A DNA stretch of 64,000 bases from an uncultured Lachnospiraceae bacterium (GCA_946405625.1 CAMJHQ010000002.1:86891-150890), one strand, 5' to 3'. Counted from the first letter of the stretch, positions 19,324-27,977 are shown. Notes: generated by a model from the sequence alone, not told the origin. A program made the numbers and translations.

Positions 19324-19941
19324 TCATTCATTATTTTCCTGTTTATTTTCAAGTATCATTTCATCTGTAAAATAATCTGCCAGCCAGAAGGCTATTATGA
19401 TCGGAATAAAGCAATATGATGACGCGCCTCCGACACTTTTTACAAACATTTTCAGATTATATGCCCTTATTTCGGCTTGTGATAGTTCAGAAATATTGAT
19501 CGGATTAGACCTTTCAAGTCCGAGAAAGAATGCTGCCACAAGCAGAATTGCGACAAGTATTATAAATGTGATGATCAGTTTTATAAATGCCTTACCTCTT
19601 AAACTTCTTGCCGATACAAAAAAGAGCGCAAGTGCAATCACGGTTATCGCAATCGGAAACATGAATTCGGTATAGGACAGAACAAACGATACTATAAGAA
19701 GAATACAGCCGCCGAAAAGGAGCAGAATTCCGCGTTTTATCTTTTCATGCACCGGTTCAAATTCGGAAAACATTCCTACGATCCGGATGATGATAAAAAC
19801 TCCATATGCAAGAAATGCCGCTACATGTATAAAGGCACCTTTGGAATAATCGTATTGATACATATAATACCAATGCATGGCTGCCATAATAATAGCTGCC
19901 ACATATATTAAAATCTCAAATAAATACATTATTCTTTTCAT
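19324..19941 (-). CDS. six-helix membrane protein of unknown function
   Basis: A 205-residue, strongly hydrophobic protein with about six membrane helices (near 5-22, 38-55, 72-90, 93-110, 117-138, 172-192) and an acidic tail ending ENKQENNE. I do not recognise the family. It is the last gene before a terminator and probably belongs to the transcript beginning at the yybP-ykoY-type riboswitch at 21.3 kb, though an internal extended -10 (TGGTAAAAT near 20170) may also drive it. A link to manganese is inferred from that position only; no metal-binding motif is obvious. Confidence 0.7.
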   Translation of the reverse strand: MKRIMYLFEILIYVAAIIMAAMHWYYMYQYDYSKGAFIHVAAFLAYGVFIIIRIVGMFSEFEPVHEKIKRGILLLFGGCILLIVSFVLSYTEFMFPIAITVIALALFFVSARSLRGKAFIKLIITFIILVAILLVAAFFLGLERSNPINISELSQAEIRAYNLKMFVKSVGGASSYCFIPIIIAFWLADYFTDEMILENKQENNE

Positions 19942-19964
19942 GACAGATATTCCAATACAGTTAT

Positions 19965-20102
19965 TTACATATCCTTATTCATACCTTCTTTTACACCCTT
20001 GGCAATTTCCTTTGCCACCTCTCCATATACCGGAGCAGACTCTCTCATCACTTCATTTACTGTTGGCGCCATCTGCTTCATTCCTTCCTGAGCTATGGGC
20101 AT
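19965..20102 (-). pseudogene. short open frame lacking a clear start, possibly 5'-truncated gene
   Basis: The frame encodes MPIAQEGMKQMAPTVNEVM and ends KEIAKGVKEGMNKDM. The same frame stays open upstream to about 20172, adding VSGFVFIISRGREIAAYQAQ, which looks like a membrane segment plus basic linker. There is no ATG with a ribosome binding site ahead of that part, so this looks like the C-terminal remnant of a small membrane protein. It could also be a 45-residue peptide begun at 20102. The high-quality helical reading argues that it was once translated. I do not recognise it. Confidence 0.4.
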
Positions 20103-20213
20103 TATCTGCTGTGCCTGATATGCGGCAATCTCACGTCCTCGGGATATAATAAAAACAAACCCGGAAACTATTTTACCACATCATAATACAGATTGCTTTA
20201 CTTTCTGATCAGT

Positions 20214-21086
20214 TCACTGCTGTTCGGCATTATCTCCGGATATCATGGTAATAATTCTTTTGATATCATCTATATCATTCTGAACCTTAGCCATTTCTTC
20301 AGGATAAGTAGTCTTGATTGTCCATGCAGTTTTATCAAATGAATTATTAATAGCCTGCTCATCAAGTCCGACGATTACTTTATTACCCGTAAATCTGATA
20401 CACATCTTCGGATACTTTTTATACAGCTTATCAAGCTGCTCCATAAAATGCGGAGTCAGCAGATAAAATACATCGTGTGCATCATCCGAATATACATCAA
20501 AATCATGATTGAAAGCTGTACTTTCCATTTTGACAATATTCTGTTTTGAAGCATATTCTTTTGAACGATAGAAAAATGGTTTTGTATAAACCAGAGTGTT
20601 CTTTACAGCTTTATCCGGAAAATCAAAAACAATGATCCTTCCCTGAAATCTTATTCCCGAATCATTCTTGCCATGTCTCATATTACTGATTGCTTTAACA
20701 TCTGACATTTCAAAATGTATTCCCTTATAGTCTGCTTTCACATAATCCTCTGATACTACTTTATCTACCTTAGTACATATATTGAAATCATTTACTTCAT
20801 CCAGATTAAATCCGCTTTTCCACGCATAAAATACATTTTCAAAATTCTTATTAAGAGGTTCTTCCACAAAAAGATCTTTATAAATCTTCTGATAAGCCGC
20901 ATGCGTTCCTCTGAAAACAAATCCACCGACCACACCGAGAATTATTCCGATATACATTCCCTTTTCAGCCTGGAATATTCCCATTGAAATAAAAAATACT
21001 ATTATTCCGATTCCGATCAGGCAGATTCCTATCTCGGCTCTGCGTCTTACAGCCTCCAGTCTGTCCATTTTCTCATAAATACGCAT
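20214..21086 (-). CDS. DUF3137-like membrane-anchored protein
   Basis: A 290-residue protein with two helices near the N-terminus (about 20-37 and 42-60). A soluble C-terminal domain includes GRIIVFDFPDKAVKNTLVY, and KMESTAFNHDFDVYSDDAHDV further on. This order of motifs fits the DUF3137 family, whose biochemical role is unknown. AGAGGTGAAAGAAT precedes the ATG. It is the first gene downstream of a yybP-ykoY-type riboswitch and terminator on the same strand, so its expression probably depends on Mn2+. Confidence 0.72.
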   Translation of the reverse strand: MRIYEKMDRLEAVRRRAEIGICLIGIGIIVFFISMGIFQAEKGMYIGIILGVVGGFVFRGTHAAYQKIYKDLFVEEPLNKNFENVFYAWKSGFNLDEVNDFNICTKVDKVVSEDYVKADYKGIHFEMSDVKAISNMRHGKNDSGIRFQGRIIVFDFPDKAVKNTLVYTKPFFYRSKEYASKQNIVKMESTAFNHDFDVYSDDAHDVFYLLTPHFMEQLDKLYKKYPKMCIRFTGNKVIVGLDEQAINNSFDKTAWTIKTTYPEEMAKVQNDIDDIKRIITMISGDNAEQQ

Positions 21087-21170
21087 ATTCTTTCACCTCT
21101 CATTTTTTTCTCATCTTTAATTCCGGCGAAACTCCAAATAAACTGAAACCAACAAACAGCTTCATATAAA

Positions 21171-21214
21171 ACAAAAACGAGACTCGGACCATGGATTCCC
21201 ATAGTCAAGTCTCG
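21171..21214 (-). terminator. riboswitch-controlled intrinsic terminator
   Basis: On the minus strand, CGAGACTTGACTATGG pairs with CCATGGTCCGAGTCTCG around the tetraloop GAAT and is followed by TTTTTGT. The 5' arm overlaps the last strand of the riboswitch aptamer. Confidence 0.85.
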
Positions 21215-21302
21215 CAAATTTACTACATTACCGGATTAAATCGTGATGACGATATATGTAACCGACTTATTCAGCCGGGTGCTACTCCCTTGATATTAAC
21301 GA
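21171..21302 (-). ncRNA. yybP-ykoY-type (Mn2+) riboswitch with overlapping terminator
   Basis: Read on the minus strand, the element opens with ATCAAGGGAGTAGC, the conserved GGGGAGUA loop of yybP-ykoY. It continues with CGTCATCACG and TTTAATCCGGT, and ends at TTTGCGAGACTTGA, the counterpart of the conserved GCAAGAC segment. P1 is formed by TCAAG (5' side) with CTTGA (3' side). The same 3' strand is also the 5' arm of a strong terminator hairpin (21178-21214). Ligand-stabilised P1 would block the terminator, so this should be an ON switch. It leads into the DUF3137-like gene at 21086. Known family members sense Mn2+. Confidence 0.8.
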
Positions 21303-21361
21303 AATAAATCATATCATTTTACTATTTGCTTGTCAATTTGCTCCATTTATGAAATGTTCAT

Positions 21362-22441
21362 CTATCCCCGATATCTTTTATGCTCCGGGTTTGAGTAATA
21401 TTCCATTTTATTCTTATACATCATTTCATCCGACTCTTTAACCATTTCATCGATATTCTTGGTTCCTGCTGAACAGAAGCTGTATCCGATTGCGCAACTG
21501 TATTTAGTCTCGCCCACCTTGTTCTGAATACGTTCGATCAGATTCTTAACATCCTCTTCAGATACCTTTCTGCAGGTTATAACAAATTCATCACCACCGA
21601 GTCTATAGACCGATTCCCTTGATGAAGACGCCTGCATAAAGCAGGACGCAAGTGTTTTCAATGCTATATCTCCGGCCATATGTCCTTTCTTATCATTTAT
21701 CTCCTTTAATCCGTTCATATCAATTGTAACTAAAGCATTTAAATTCTTTGTATCATTTTCCGCCGCAGCATAGAAAGATTGTCTGTTTAAAAGTCCCGTA
21801 AGCGGATCCTTCTCCGTCAATTGAAGAATTGAAAATACATGATATATAAACAGTGCTATTGTAACTGTCGTGCAGAATATTTTCGAATATTCTTTTCCGA
21901 TTACAAACGGCAGAACCAGCCCCGACGCAAATGCGAGACATAGAAAAATAATCGGAATGATTTCCGTGGGACGTTTGTTGCTCTGCTTGATCAGCAGATA
22001 AACAAGAAGCACAGCGTAAATACCCACCATAATGTACGGAAGGTATCCCAGCGGTCCACGCTTCAATGAGCCGTCATCACCCAGACTGAAGATTATTCCG
22101 TTAAATACAGAGAGTAAATCTAAAGCTGTAAGTGCAAAGGCCGGCAGAAAAACATACCAGTGCACGTCCGGAGTAAGCGTATATATGGTAAATGCAACAA
22201 TCAAAGGGGTCGCACTGTATCGTAATGCCATAAGAACCAGCCTTACTCCTGTAAACATACCTATCCTATCCAATGAAAACTCTGAAAACACGATCAGAGA
22301 AAAGATAAATAATCCGAGGATCAAGGCATACATACGAAGCTTTGTTCTCTTATCCAAATATACAGTTGTCCTGAGCAGAATCGCAAAAGCTATAAGTATC
22401 AGTACATTTGCCCAGTTTTGTGTAATTAAATCTTTAATCAT
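21362..22441 (-). CDS. membrane-bound GGDEF diguanylate cyclase
   Basis: A 359-residue protein with six to seven N-terminal helices (residues about 8-205) and a C-terminal GGDEF domain (about 215-355). The latter shows TIDMNGLKEINDKKGHMAGD and YRLGGDEFVIT. No RxxD inhibitory site is seen. It probably makes c-di-GMP in response to a membrane-borne signal. GAGAGGG lies 9 bases before the ATG. A 17-bp tandem duplication immediately upstream repeats that purine-rich site. It is followed, beyond its stop, by the riboswitch of the next transcription unit. Confidence 0.86.
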   Translation of the reverse strand: MIKDLITQNWANVLILIAFAILLRTTVYLDKRTKLRMYALILGLFIFSLIVFSEFSLDRIGMFTGVRLVLMALRYSATPLIVAFTIYTLTPDVHWYVFLPAFALTALDLLSVFNGIIFSLGDDGSLKRGPLGYLPYIMVGIYAVLLVYLLIKQSNKRPTEIIPIIFLCLAFASGLVLPFVIGKEYSKIFCTTVTIALFIYHVFSILQLTEKDPLTGLLNRQSFYAAAENDTKNLNALVTIDMNGLKEINDKKGHMAGDIALKTLASCFMQASSSRESVYRLGGDEFVITCRKVSEEDVKNLIERIQNKVGETKYSCAIGYSFCSAGTKNIDEMVKESDEMMYKNKMEYYSNPEHKRYRG

Positions 22442-22453
22442 TCTCAGAAACCC

Positions 22454-22487
22454 TCTCTAAATGGCTTTCCTCTCTAAATGGCTTTCC
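22454..22487. repeat. 17-bp perfect tandem duplication
   Basis: TCTCTAAATGGCTTTCC occurs twice without a gap (22454-22470, 22471-22487), 12 bases before the start codon of the membrane GGDEF gene. The copy boundary multiplies an AGAGAGG-like ribosome binding motif on the minus strand. Confidence 0.9.
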
Positions 22488-22567
22488 TCTCAAAACTGTT
22501 TAAAGCGGACATTCGTATTCCGCTTCGTTACATACTCATGAACGGATGCTGCTTCGCAGCGTATCAG

Positions 22568-22903
22568 CTACAGATTTCCAAGTTCTTCCTTCTTCGTCAT
22601 AATCCCCGACAAGATATCAGTATAATCAATCTCCTGTTTTGCTCTCAGAAGTTCGGTGATCTCAACTATAGGCTCATATAAAGGAGTAAGTGCCAGATTT
22701 CCTGTAATTCCTTTTAGTGCATGTGCAGCCTCAAATGCCGCACTCAGATCACCGGATTCTATGCCTGCTTTTAGATCATCAAAACTTTTTTCTGATGGAA
22801 TAGTAGAGACCAGTCTGAGATAAAGATCCTTATTACCCATACAACGGCCTAATCCCTCATCCACATTTGCTCCGTATTCTCTTAACGTATCAACAGTCAG
22901 CAT
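22568..22903 (-). CDS. HPt (histidine phosphotransfer) domain protein
   Basis: A 111-residue stand-alone phosphotransfer protein. The signature AAHALKGITGNLAL, at about residues 60-73, contains the phosphorylatable His in the HxLKGxxxNL context. It would carry phosphoryl groups between receiver domains. The neighbouring REC-GGDEF-EAL gene and the divergent hybrid kinase with two receivers but no HPt of its own are natural partners. GAGGGGTGTAATT precedes the ATG. A 20-bp tandem duplication lies just upstream. Confidence 0.88.
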   Translation of the reverse strand: MLTVDTLREYGANVDEGLGRCMGNKDLYLRLVSTIPSEKSFDDLKAGIESGDLSAAFEAAHALKGITGNLALTPLYEPIVEITELLRAKQEIDYTDILSGIMTKKEELGNL

Positions 22904-22920
22904 AATTACACCCCTCGCTA

Positions 22921-22960
22921 TTACATAAATATCTTTACTACTACATAAATACCTTTACTA
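22921..22960. repeat. 20-bp tandem duplication upstream of the HPt gene
   Basis: TTACATAAATATCTTTACTA (22921-22940) is followed directly by CTACATAAATACCTTTACTA (22941-22960), 18 of 20 identical. It occupies the leader or promoter region 18 bases before the HPt start codon. Confidence 0.85.
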
Positions 22961-23003
22961 TCCGAAGAATATCACTCCGCCCCAAAAACTGTTTCGGTGC
23001 AAT

Positions 23004-24680
23004 TTATTTAAAAAATGCTGTGAATTCTTCCGGTGGTACCGGCTTTGAGAAATAATATCCCTGAATGATCTCACATCCTCTTTCCTTAAGCAGCCTTAAC
23101 TGATTCTCGGTTTCTACTCCCTCTGCTATTACCGGAACCTGCAGGAATTCGGCAATTTCAAGGACAAGTTCGACCAGCTTCATGCTTTTCTCGTCCTTTT
23201 CCATATTACGGACAAATTTCATATCCAGCTTCAGCCCATCTATCGGAATTGAAGTGATCATATTAAGTGATGAATAACCTGTTCCGAAGTCATCCATTTC
23301 TATCATGAATCCGTAAGCCCTCAGCTTTTCAACCACAGAGATCAGTTCCTCCGCATTTTCCGAATATGCGGACTCTGTTATTTCCAGCATGAGCTCATTC
23401 GGCTTTAGGCCGTTTTCATCCAGGAGTCTTACAAAATTATCCTTTAATCCAGGATAATATATATCCATTCTTGATACATTAACCGAAACAGGAATCGAAA
23501 CCTGATATTCCTTCTTCCAGAAACCGATCTGGCGAGCTGCTTCTTCCCAGACATAATGATCTAACTTCTGAATCAATCCGTTACTTTCAAAAAGCGGGAT
23601 AAACTCACCCGGGCTGATCATTCCGAGTTCGGGATGAATCCATCTGACCAGAGCCTCCGCACTCCTCAGCACCGGCTCATCTCCCGTAATATCATACTTA
23701 GGCTGATAGAATACATTGAGATCCTTGTTCTTTATGGCATCATCAATATCATTTATTAGTTTCTCCCGGAATTTCGCCTGCTCATAATTTTCATTGCTGT
23801 AATATTCTATATCTTTACTGTAATCGCCTCTGATCATGTCACAGGCAGTCTTTGCTCTGTCTATCCAGTTTTCTACCATCAGTGATTTATCTGCGTCAGA
23901 ATATACACCCATACGAAGTCTGATCTTATGAAATACCTCCGCATCCGACAGACCTTCGACAAGTCGTTCCAGAATCTTCTTATGATCGACTTCATGATCG
24001 CAGTATACAACAAAATTATCAGCTTCCGTACGACAGCATATACCCGGCTGATTACTGAAAAAGTCCAAAAGAATATAGCCTATACGGATCAGCGCATTAT
24101 TACCCTCTTTTCGTCCGTACAATTCATTCAGAAGATGGAAATGATCTATATTGATATCCAGGATATCAACCTTGCGATCCGCCTTATATTTTTCTATCTG
24201 ACTTATGTATTCAATAAAATATTCTCGGGAATAAAGACCTGTCAGCGGGTCCTTCTCGGTGCCATGAATGATATTTTTGTCTTCCTGAAGCTCTATGATT
24301 CTTTCACATCTTGCTAAAATTACGTCCGGCATATCATATGGTTTTGTGATAAAATCCGCCGCACCCATCTTGATAGAGCGAACCTCCGCATCCGACTCGG
24401 ATGTCATGACTATGACCGGGATAAGTCGAAGTGATTCATCTTCCTTAAGTATTTTGATAAGTTCAAAGCCGTCCATGACAGGCATGAGAAGATCCACAAG
24501 AATCAAAGAAAAACTACAGTTTCCCGCCTTAAGAAGGTCTATGGCTGCTTTGCCGTTTTCTGCGGTATGAACCTCGTACTCGGTACGTAAAATGTTTGAC
24601 AGAAGTTCTCGGTTGATCATCTCATCATCAACCACAAGAACATGTCTTTTCAGTCCCTTTAACCCCTTAAAACTATTCAT
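23004..24680 (-). CDS. response regulator REC-GGDEF(degenerate)-EAL, c-di-GMP phosphodiesterase
   Basis: A 558-residue three-domain regulator. The receiver domain (about 12-130, HVLVVDDEMINREL, phospho-Asp in LILVDLLMPVMDG) is followed by a GGDEF domain whose active site is RTEADNF, so cyclase activity is lost. The EAL domain (about 305-555) has AEALVRWIHP, MLEITES, EMDDFGTGYSS and VIAEGVET, all phosphodiesterase residues expected of an active enzyme. It should degrade c-di-GMP under control of phosphorylation. The start at 24680 is 10 bases after AAAGGAG. It is adjacent to HPt (minus) and divergent from the hybrid kinase. Confidence 0.9.
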   Translation of the reverse strand: MNSFKGLKGLKRHVLVVDDEMINRELLSNILRTEYEVHTAENGKAAIDLLKAGNCSFSLILVDLLMPVMDGFELIKILKEDESLRLIPVIVMTSESDAEVRSIKMGAADFITKPYDMPDVILARCERIIELQEDKNIIHGTEKDPLTGLYSREYFIEYISQIEKYKADRKVDILDINIDHFHLLNELYGRKEGNNALIRIGYILLDFFSNQPGICCRTEADNFVVYCDHEVDHKKILERLVEGLSDAEVFHKIRLRMGVYSDADKSLMVENWIDRAKTACDMIRGDYSKDIEYYSNENYEQAKFREKLINDIDDAIKNKDLNVFYQPKYDITGDEPVLRSAEALVRWIHPELGMISPGEFIPLFESNGLIQKLDHYVWEEAARQIGFWKKEYQVSIPVSVNVSRMDIYYPGLKDNFVRLLDENGLKPNELMLEITESAYSENAEELISVVEKLRAYGFMIEMDDFGTGYSSLNMITSIPIDGLKLDMKFVRNMEKDEKSMKLVELVLEIAEFLQVPVIAEGVETENQLRLLKERGCEIIQGYYFSKPVPPEEFTAFFK

Positions 24681-24831
24681 ATACCCCATTCTCCTTTTAT
24701 TGATGTCAGTCAATAATTTCCCCTATACTTAAATATAACATAATGCCTTTTTTATAACAATAAAGATGTAACTGTATCGGCATATATGTTATATTAGAAA
24801 ATGTAAGAAATCATTTTTTCGAGGGGTATTA

Positions 24832-24987
24832 ATGGGATTATTTAACATAGGATCAGATCTTATGACTAAATATACTTTATGGGGATCATATGAAGAAAGA
24901 ACGATTTATACATGTAAAACCTATATATCTTATAGCAGGACTTATAGCCCTGCTTTTTATCGTTATCGGATCTGTATATCTCAGTAA
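24832..24987 (+). CDS. upstream ORF overlapping the hybrid-kinase start (51 codons)
   Basis: An ATG at 24832, preceded by CGAGGGGTATTA, opens a 51-codon frame starting MGLFNIGSDLMTKYTLWGSY. It runs past the kinase start (24890) in another frame and stops at 24987. Its ribosome binding site is better than the kinase's GGGG-ATCAT. It could act as a leader peptide coupling or damping kinase translation. No similarity is recognised. Confidence 0.4.
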   Translation: MGLFNIGSDLMTKYTLWGSYEERTIYTCKTYISYSRTYSPAFYRYRICISQ

Positions 24988-27970
24988 AAAAGCATCCGAT
25001 GACACGGACGAAGCTGTACGAAAAGTAAGTCATCTGTATCTTGATGAGCTGTCCGGAAGACGCGAACAGGTTGTCGAGAATAATCTGAAAAGTAAGTTCG
25101 ATGATATGCAGGTCGCTTTAAGTCTTATGTCCGATGAAGATAAAAGCGATATGGAACACCTGCAGGCTTATCAGGCCAGAATGAAGCAGCATTATAAGCT
25201 CGAAAAATTTGCCTTTGTCGACTCTAACGGACTTATCTATACTGCTCTCGGAACTCAGGATAATATAGATGAGTATTCATTTGATTATAAAACTATAAGT
25301 GAACCTGAGATATCCATTCTCAATCTCGAGAGTATCGATAAAAAGGTGGTTCTGGCATACCCGGTTGATATTCCTTTCAACGGGGAGACGCTTAAAGTAT
25401 GCTTCATGGAAATCGACATGGATGAAATGCTTGCCGGAGTATCAATGGAATCCGACGAAAACGCAACAACCTTCTGTAACATTTACACTCATGAAGGTGT
25501 CGCTCTTTCCAACACAATCCTCGGAGGACTTGCCGTTGAAGATAATCTCTTAGACGCAATGAAGACTGCCGATTATGATGATGGTTTCTCTTATGAAAGT
25601 TTCAAGGAATCCTTTGAAAGAGGTGACCGTGGCGTCGTTTCATTTACTTATAATGGCACCAGGGAAACTCTGAGCTTTGTTCCTGTAGAAGGTACCGATT
25701 GGAATCTTACTTATCTCATAAGAGAAAGTGTTATCAATAACGAGATCAGTTCGATCAACAGCGGTGTCGTTCTTCGAAGCATATTACAGACTATAATCAC
25801 AGCTCTTCTTCTGTTTGTTCTTTTCTGTTTTATCCTTTATCAGATGCAGAAAAATTCCAAAATGATCATAGAGAAGGAATCTGCTGATATCGAAAACAGA
25901 ACCCGTCAGCAGGAAATGCAGGAAAGGATTGATCTGCAGGAGAAGCTCCTGGAGGAGGAACGAAAAAGGACTCAGCAGGACAGCCTTATCACAGCTATGG
26001 CTTCGGATTACAGAAGCGTTTACTATGCAAATCTGGATGAGGATGATGCCGTATGCTACCGCAAAGCTCCGAATGATAATGACAGTTCTCCGGAAGGCAT
26101 ACATTTCAATTTCAGTGAAAGATTTAATTACTATGCCGATAAATATGTCGCTGAAGAATATCGGGATGGTTTTAAGAATTTTATAAATATTGAGAATATA
26201 AAAAAATCTCTTGAGGAAAATCGTCTTATAACATACAGATATCTGGTCCGCCGCGACGACAGAGAATTCTATGAAATGCTCCGTATGGCAGGTGTCAGGT
26301 TGATTGAAAACCGTACCGATCATAAAGTTCATGCTATCGGCGTCGGTTTTACCAACATTGATACGGAAATGCGAGATGAGATGGCACGAAATGCGGCACT
26401 CAGTGATGCTCTCGCCTCGGCCGATCAGGCCAATAAGGCAAAGACTGCATTTCTTTCAAATATGAGCCATGAAATAAGAACTCCTATGAATGCCATCATA
26501 GGTTTGGACAGTATAGCATTAAACGATCCCGATATATCCGACAAGACCAGGGAATACCTTACCAAGATCGGAGATTCGGCAGACCATCTGCTCAGTCTGA
26601 TAAATGATATATTGGATATGTCCCGTATCGAATCCGGAAGAATCGGTATAAAAAACGAAGAATTCTCTTTCCCAAAGCTGCTTGAATCACTTAATACTAT
26701 GTTCAGTGCTCAGTGCCAGGATAAGGGAATCGAATATAATTGCAGAATAAGTGACGATATCGGTGAATGCTATATCGGCGATGAACTCAGGCTGCGTCAG
26801 GTTCTTATAAATGTTCTCGGAAATGCAGTAAAGTTTACTGACAAGGGAAGCGTTAGTCTGAACGTAAAAAAGACCGCCTCTTATGAGGGCAGATCAACTC
26901 TCTGCTTCGAGATCATGGATACCGGCATAGGAATCAGTGAAGAATTCCTGCCTCATCTCTTTGATACATTTACGCAGGAAGACGAATCAAACACAAGTAA
27001 ATACGGAAGCTCCGGTCTCGGAATGGCAATAACCAAACGAATTGTAGATATGATGAACGGAAATATCGACGTAGAAAGCAGGAAAGGCGAAGGAACAACA
27101 TTCTATATTTCCGTTACTCTTACAGACTGTGAGAAGAACTGCAGTGACTTTACAGATATAGATCTTCAGCCAGATCAGATGAGTGTACTTATCATAGATG
27201 ATGACAAAATAGCATGTGAGCATGCAGCGCTTGTTCTTGAAAAAACAGGCATTTCAGCCGAAGTTGCATATTCAGGCAGGGAAGCCATTGAAATGGTGCG
27301 ACTGCGCCACGCCAGAAGAACACCTTACAATTTAATCCTTGTAGACTGGAAGATGCCTGAAATGGATGGTGTAGAAACCACAAAGAGAATCCGGGAAATT
27401 GTCGGAAACGAATCAGCTATTATTATTCTTACTGCCTATAGATGGGACGATGTACTTGAAGAGGCTCTGAATTCCGGCGTCGACAGCTTTATACCTAAAC
27501 CTGTTTTCGCAACGGTTGTTTTGGACGAATATAAATCTGCAATTAAAAAGAAGAATCCGAGCGAATCGGTTGAAGAAAAAGTCGAACTGTCAGGCCGCAG
27601 AATTCTGCTGGCTGAAGACATGCAGGTTAATGCTGAAATAATGACTATGGTTCTTGAAATGAAGAATATGCAGGTTGAGCATGCTCAAAACGGTCGTATT
27701 GCTCTGACAAAATTCGAAGAAAGCGAACCTTATTACTACGATGCAATTCTTATGGATATGAGAATGCCGGAAATGGACGGACTTGAAGCAACAAAACGAA
27801 TAAGAGACCTGGATAGGGAAGATGCTAAGCAGATTCCGATTATTGCACTTACTGCAAATGCTTTCGACGAGGATGTACAGCGTTCACTTCAGGCCGGCAT
27901 GAATGCACACCTGTCAAAACCTGTAGAACCCGAACGCTTATATCAAACCCTCGAAGCACTGATAAAATAA
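24890..27970 (+). CDS. hybrid sensor histidine kinase with extracytoplasmic CACHE-like domain and two receivers
   Basis: A 1026-residue hybrid kinase. A membrane helix (about 12-30), an extracytoplasmic sensory region of dCACHE type (about 31-300) and a second helix (about 303-325) precede a coiled linker and a PAS-like region (about 365-490). HisKA has SNMSHEIRTPMNAIIG, and HATPase shows NVLGNAVKFTD and GSSGLGMAITKRIVDMMNG. The two receivers have phospho-Asp in LVDWKMPEMDG and LMDMRMPEMDG. No HPt domain is present, so the stand-alone HPt at 22.6 kb is the likely partner and REC-GGDEF-EAL the likely output. It overlaps an upstream ORF at its 5' end. Confidence 0.9.
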   Translation: MKKERFIHVKPIYLIAGLIALLFIVIGSVYLSKKASDDTDEAVRKVSHLYLDELSGRREQVVENNLKSKFDDMQVALSLMSDEDKSDMEHLQAYQARMKQHYKLEKFAFVDSNGLIYTALGTQDNIDEYSFDYKTISEPEISILNLESIDKKVVLAYPVDIPFNGETLKVCFMEIDMDEMLAGVSMESDENATTFCNIYTHEGVALSNTILGGLAVEDNLLDAMKTADYDDGFSYESFKESFERGDRGVVSFTYNGTRETLSFVPVEGTDWNLTYLIRESVINNEISSINSGVVLRSILQTIITALLLFVLFCFILYQMQKNSKMIIEKESADIENRTRQQEMQERIDLQEKLLEEERKRTQQDSLITAMASDYRSVYYANLDEDDAVCYRKAPNDNDSSPEGIHFNFSERFNYYADKYVAEEYRDGFKNFINIENIKKSLEENRLITYRYLVRRDDREFYEMLRMAGVRLIENRTDHKVHAIGVGFTNIDTEMRDEMARNAALSDALASADQANKAKTAFLSNMSHEIRTPMNAIIGLDSIALNDPDISDKTREYLTKIGDSADHLLSLINDILDMSRIESGRIGIKNEEFSFPKLLESLNTMFSAQCQDKGIEYNCRISDDIGECYIGDELRLRQVLINVLGNAVKFTDKGSVSLNVKKTASYEGRSTLCFEIMDTGIGISEEFLPHLFDTFTQEDESNTSKYGSSGLGMAITKRIVDMMNGNIDVESRKGEGTTFYISVTLTDCEKNCSDFTDIDLQPDQMSVLIIDDDKIACEHAALVLEKTGISAEVAYSGREAIEMVRLRHARRTPYNLILVDWKMPEMDGVETTKRIREIVGNESAIIILTAYRWDDVLEEALNSGVDSFIPKPVFATVVLDEYKSAIKKKNPSESVEEKVELSGRRILLAEDMQVNAEIMTMVLEMKNMQVEHAQNGRIALTKFEESEPYYYDAILMDMRMPEMDGLEATKRIRDLDREDAKQIPIIALTANAFDEDVQRSLQAGMNAHLSKPVEPERLYQTLEALIK

Positions 27971-27977
27971 AACCGAA

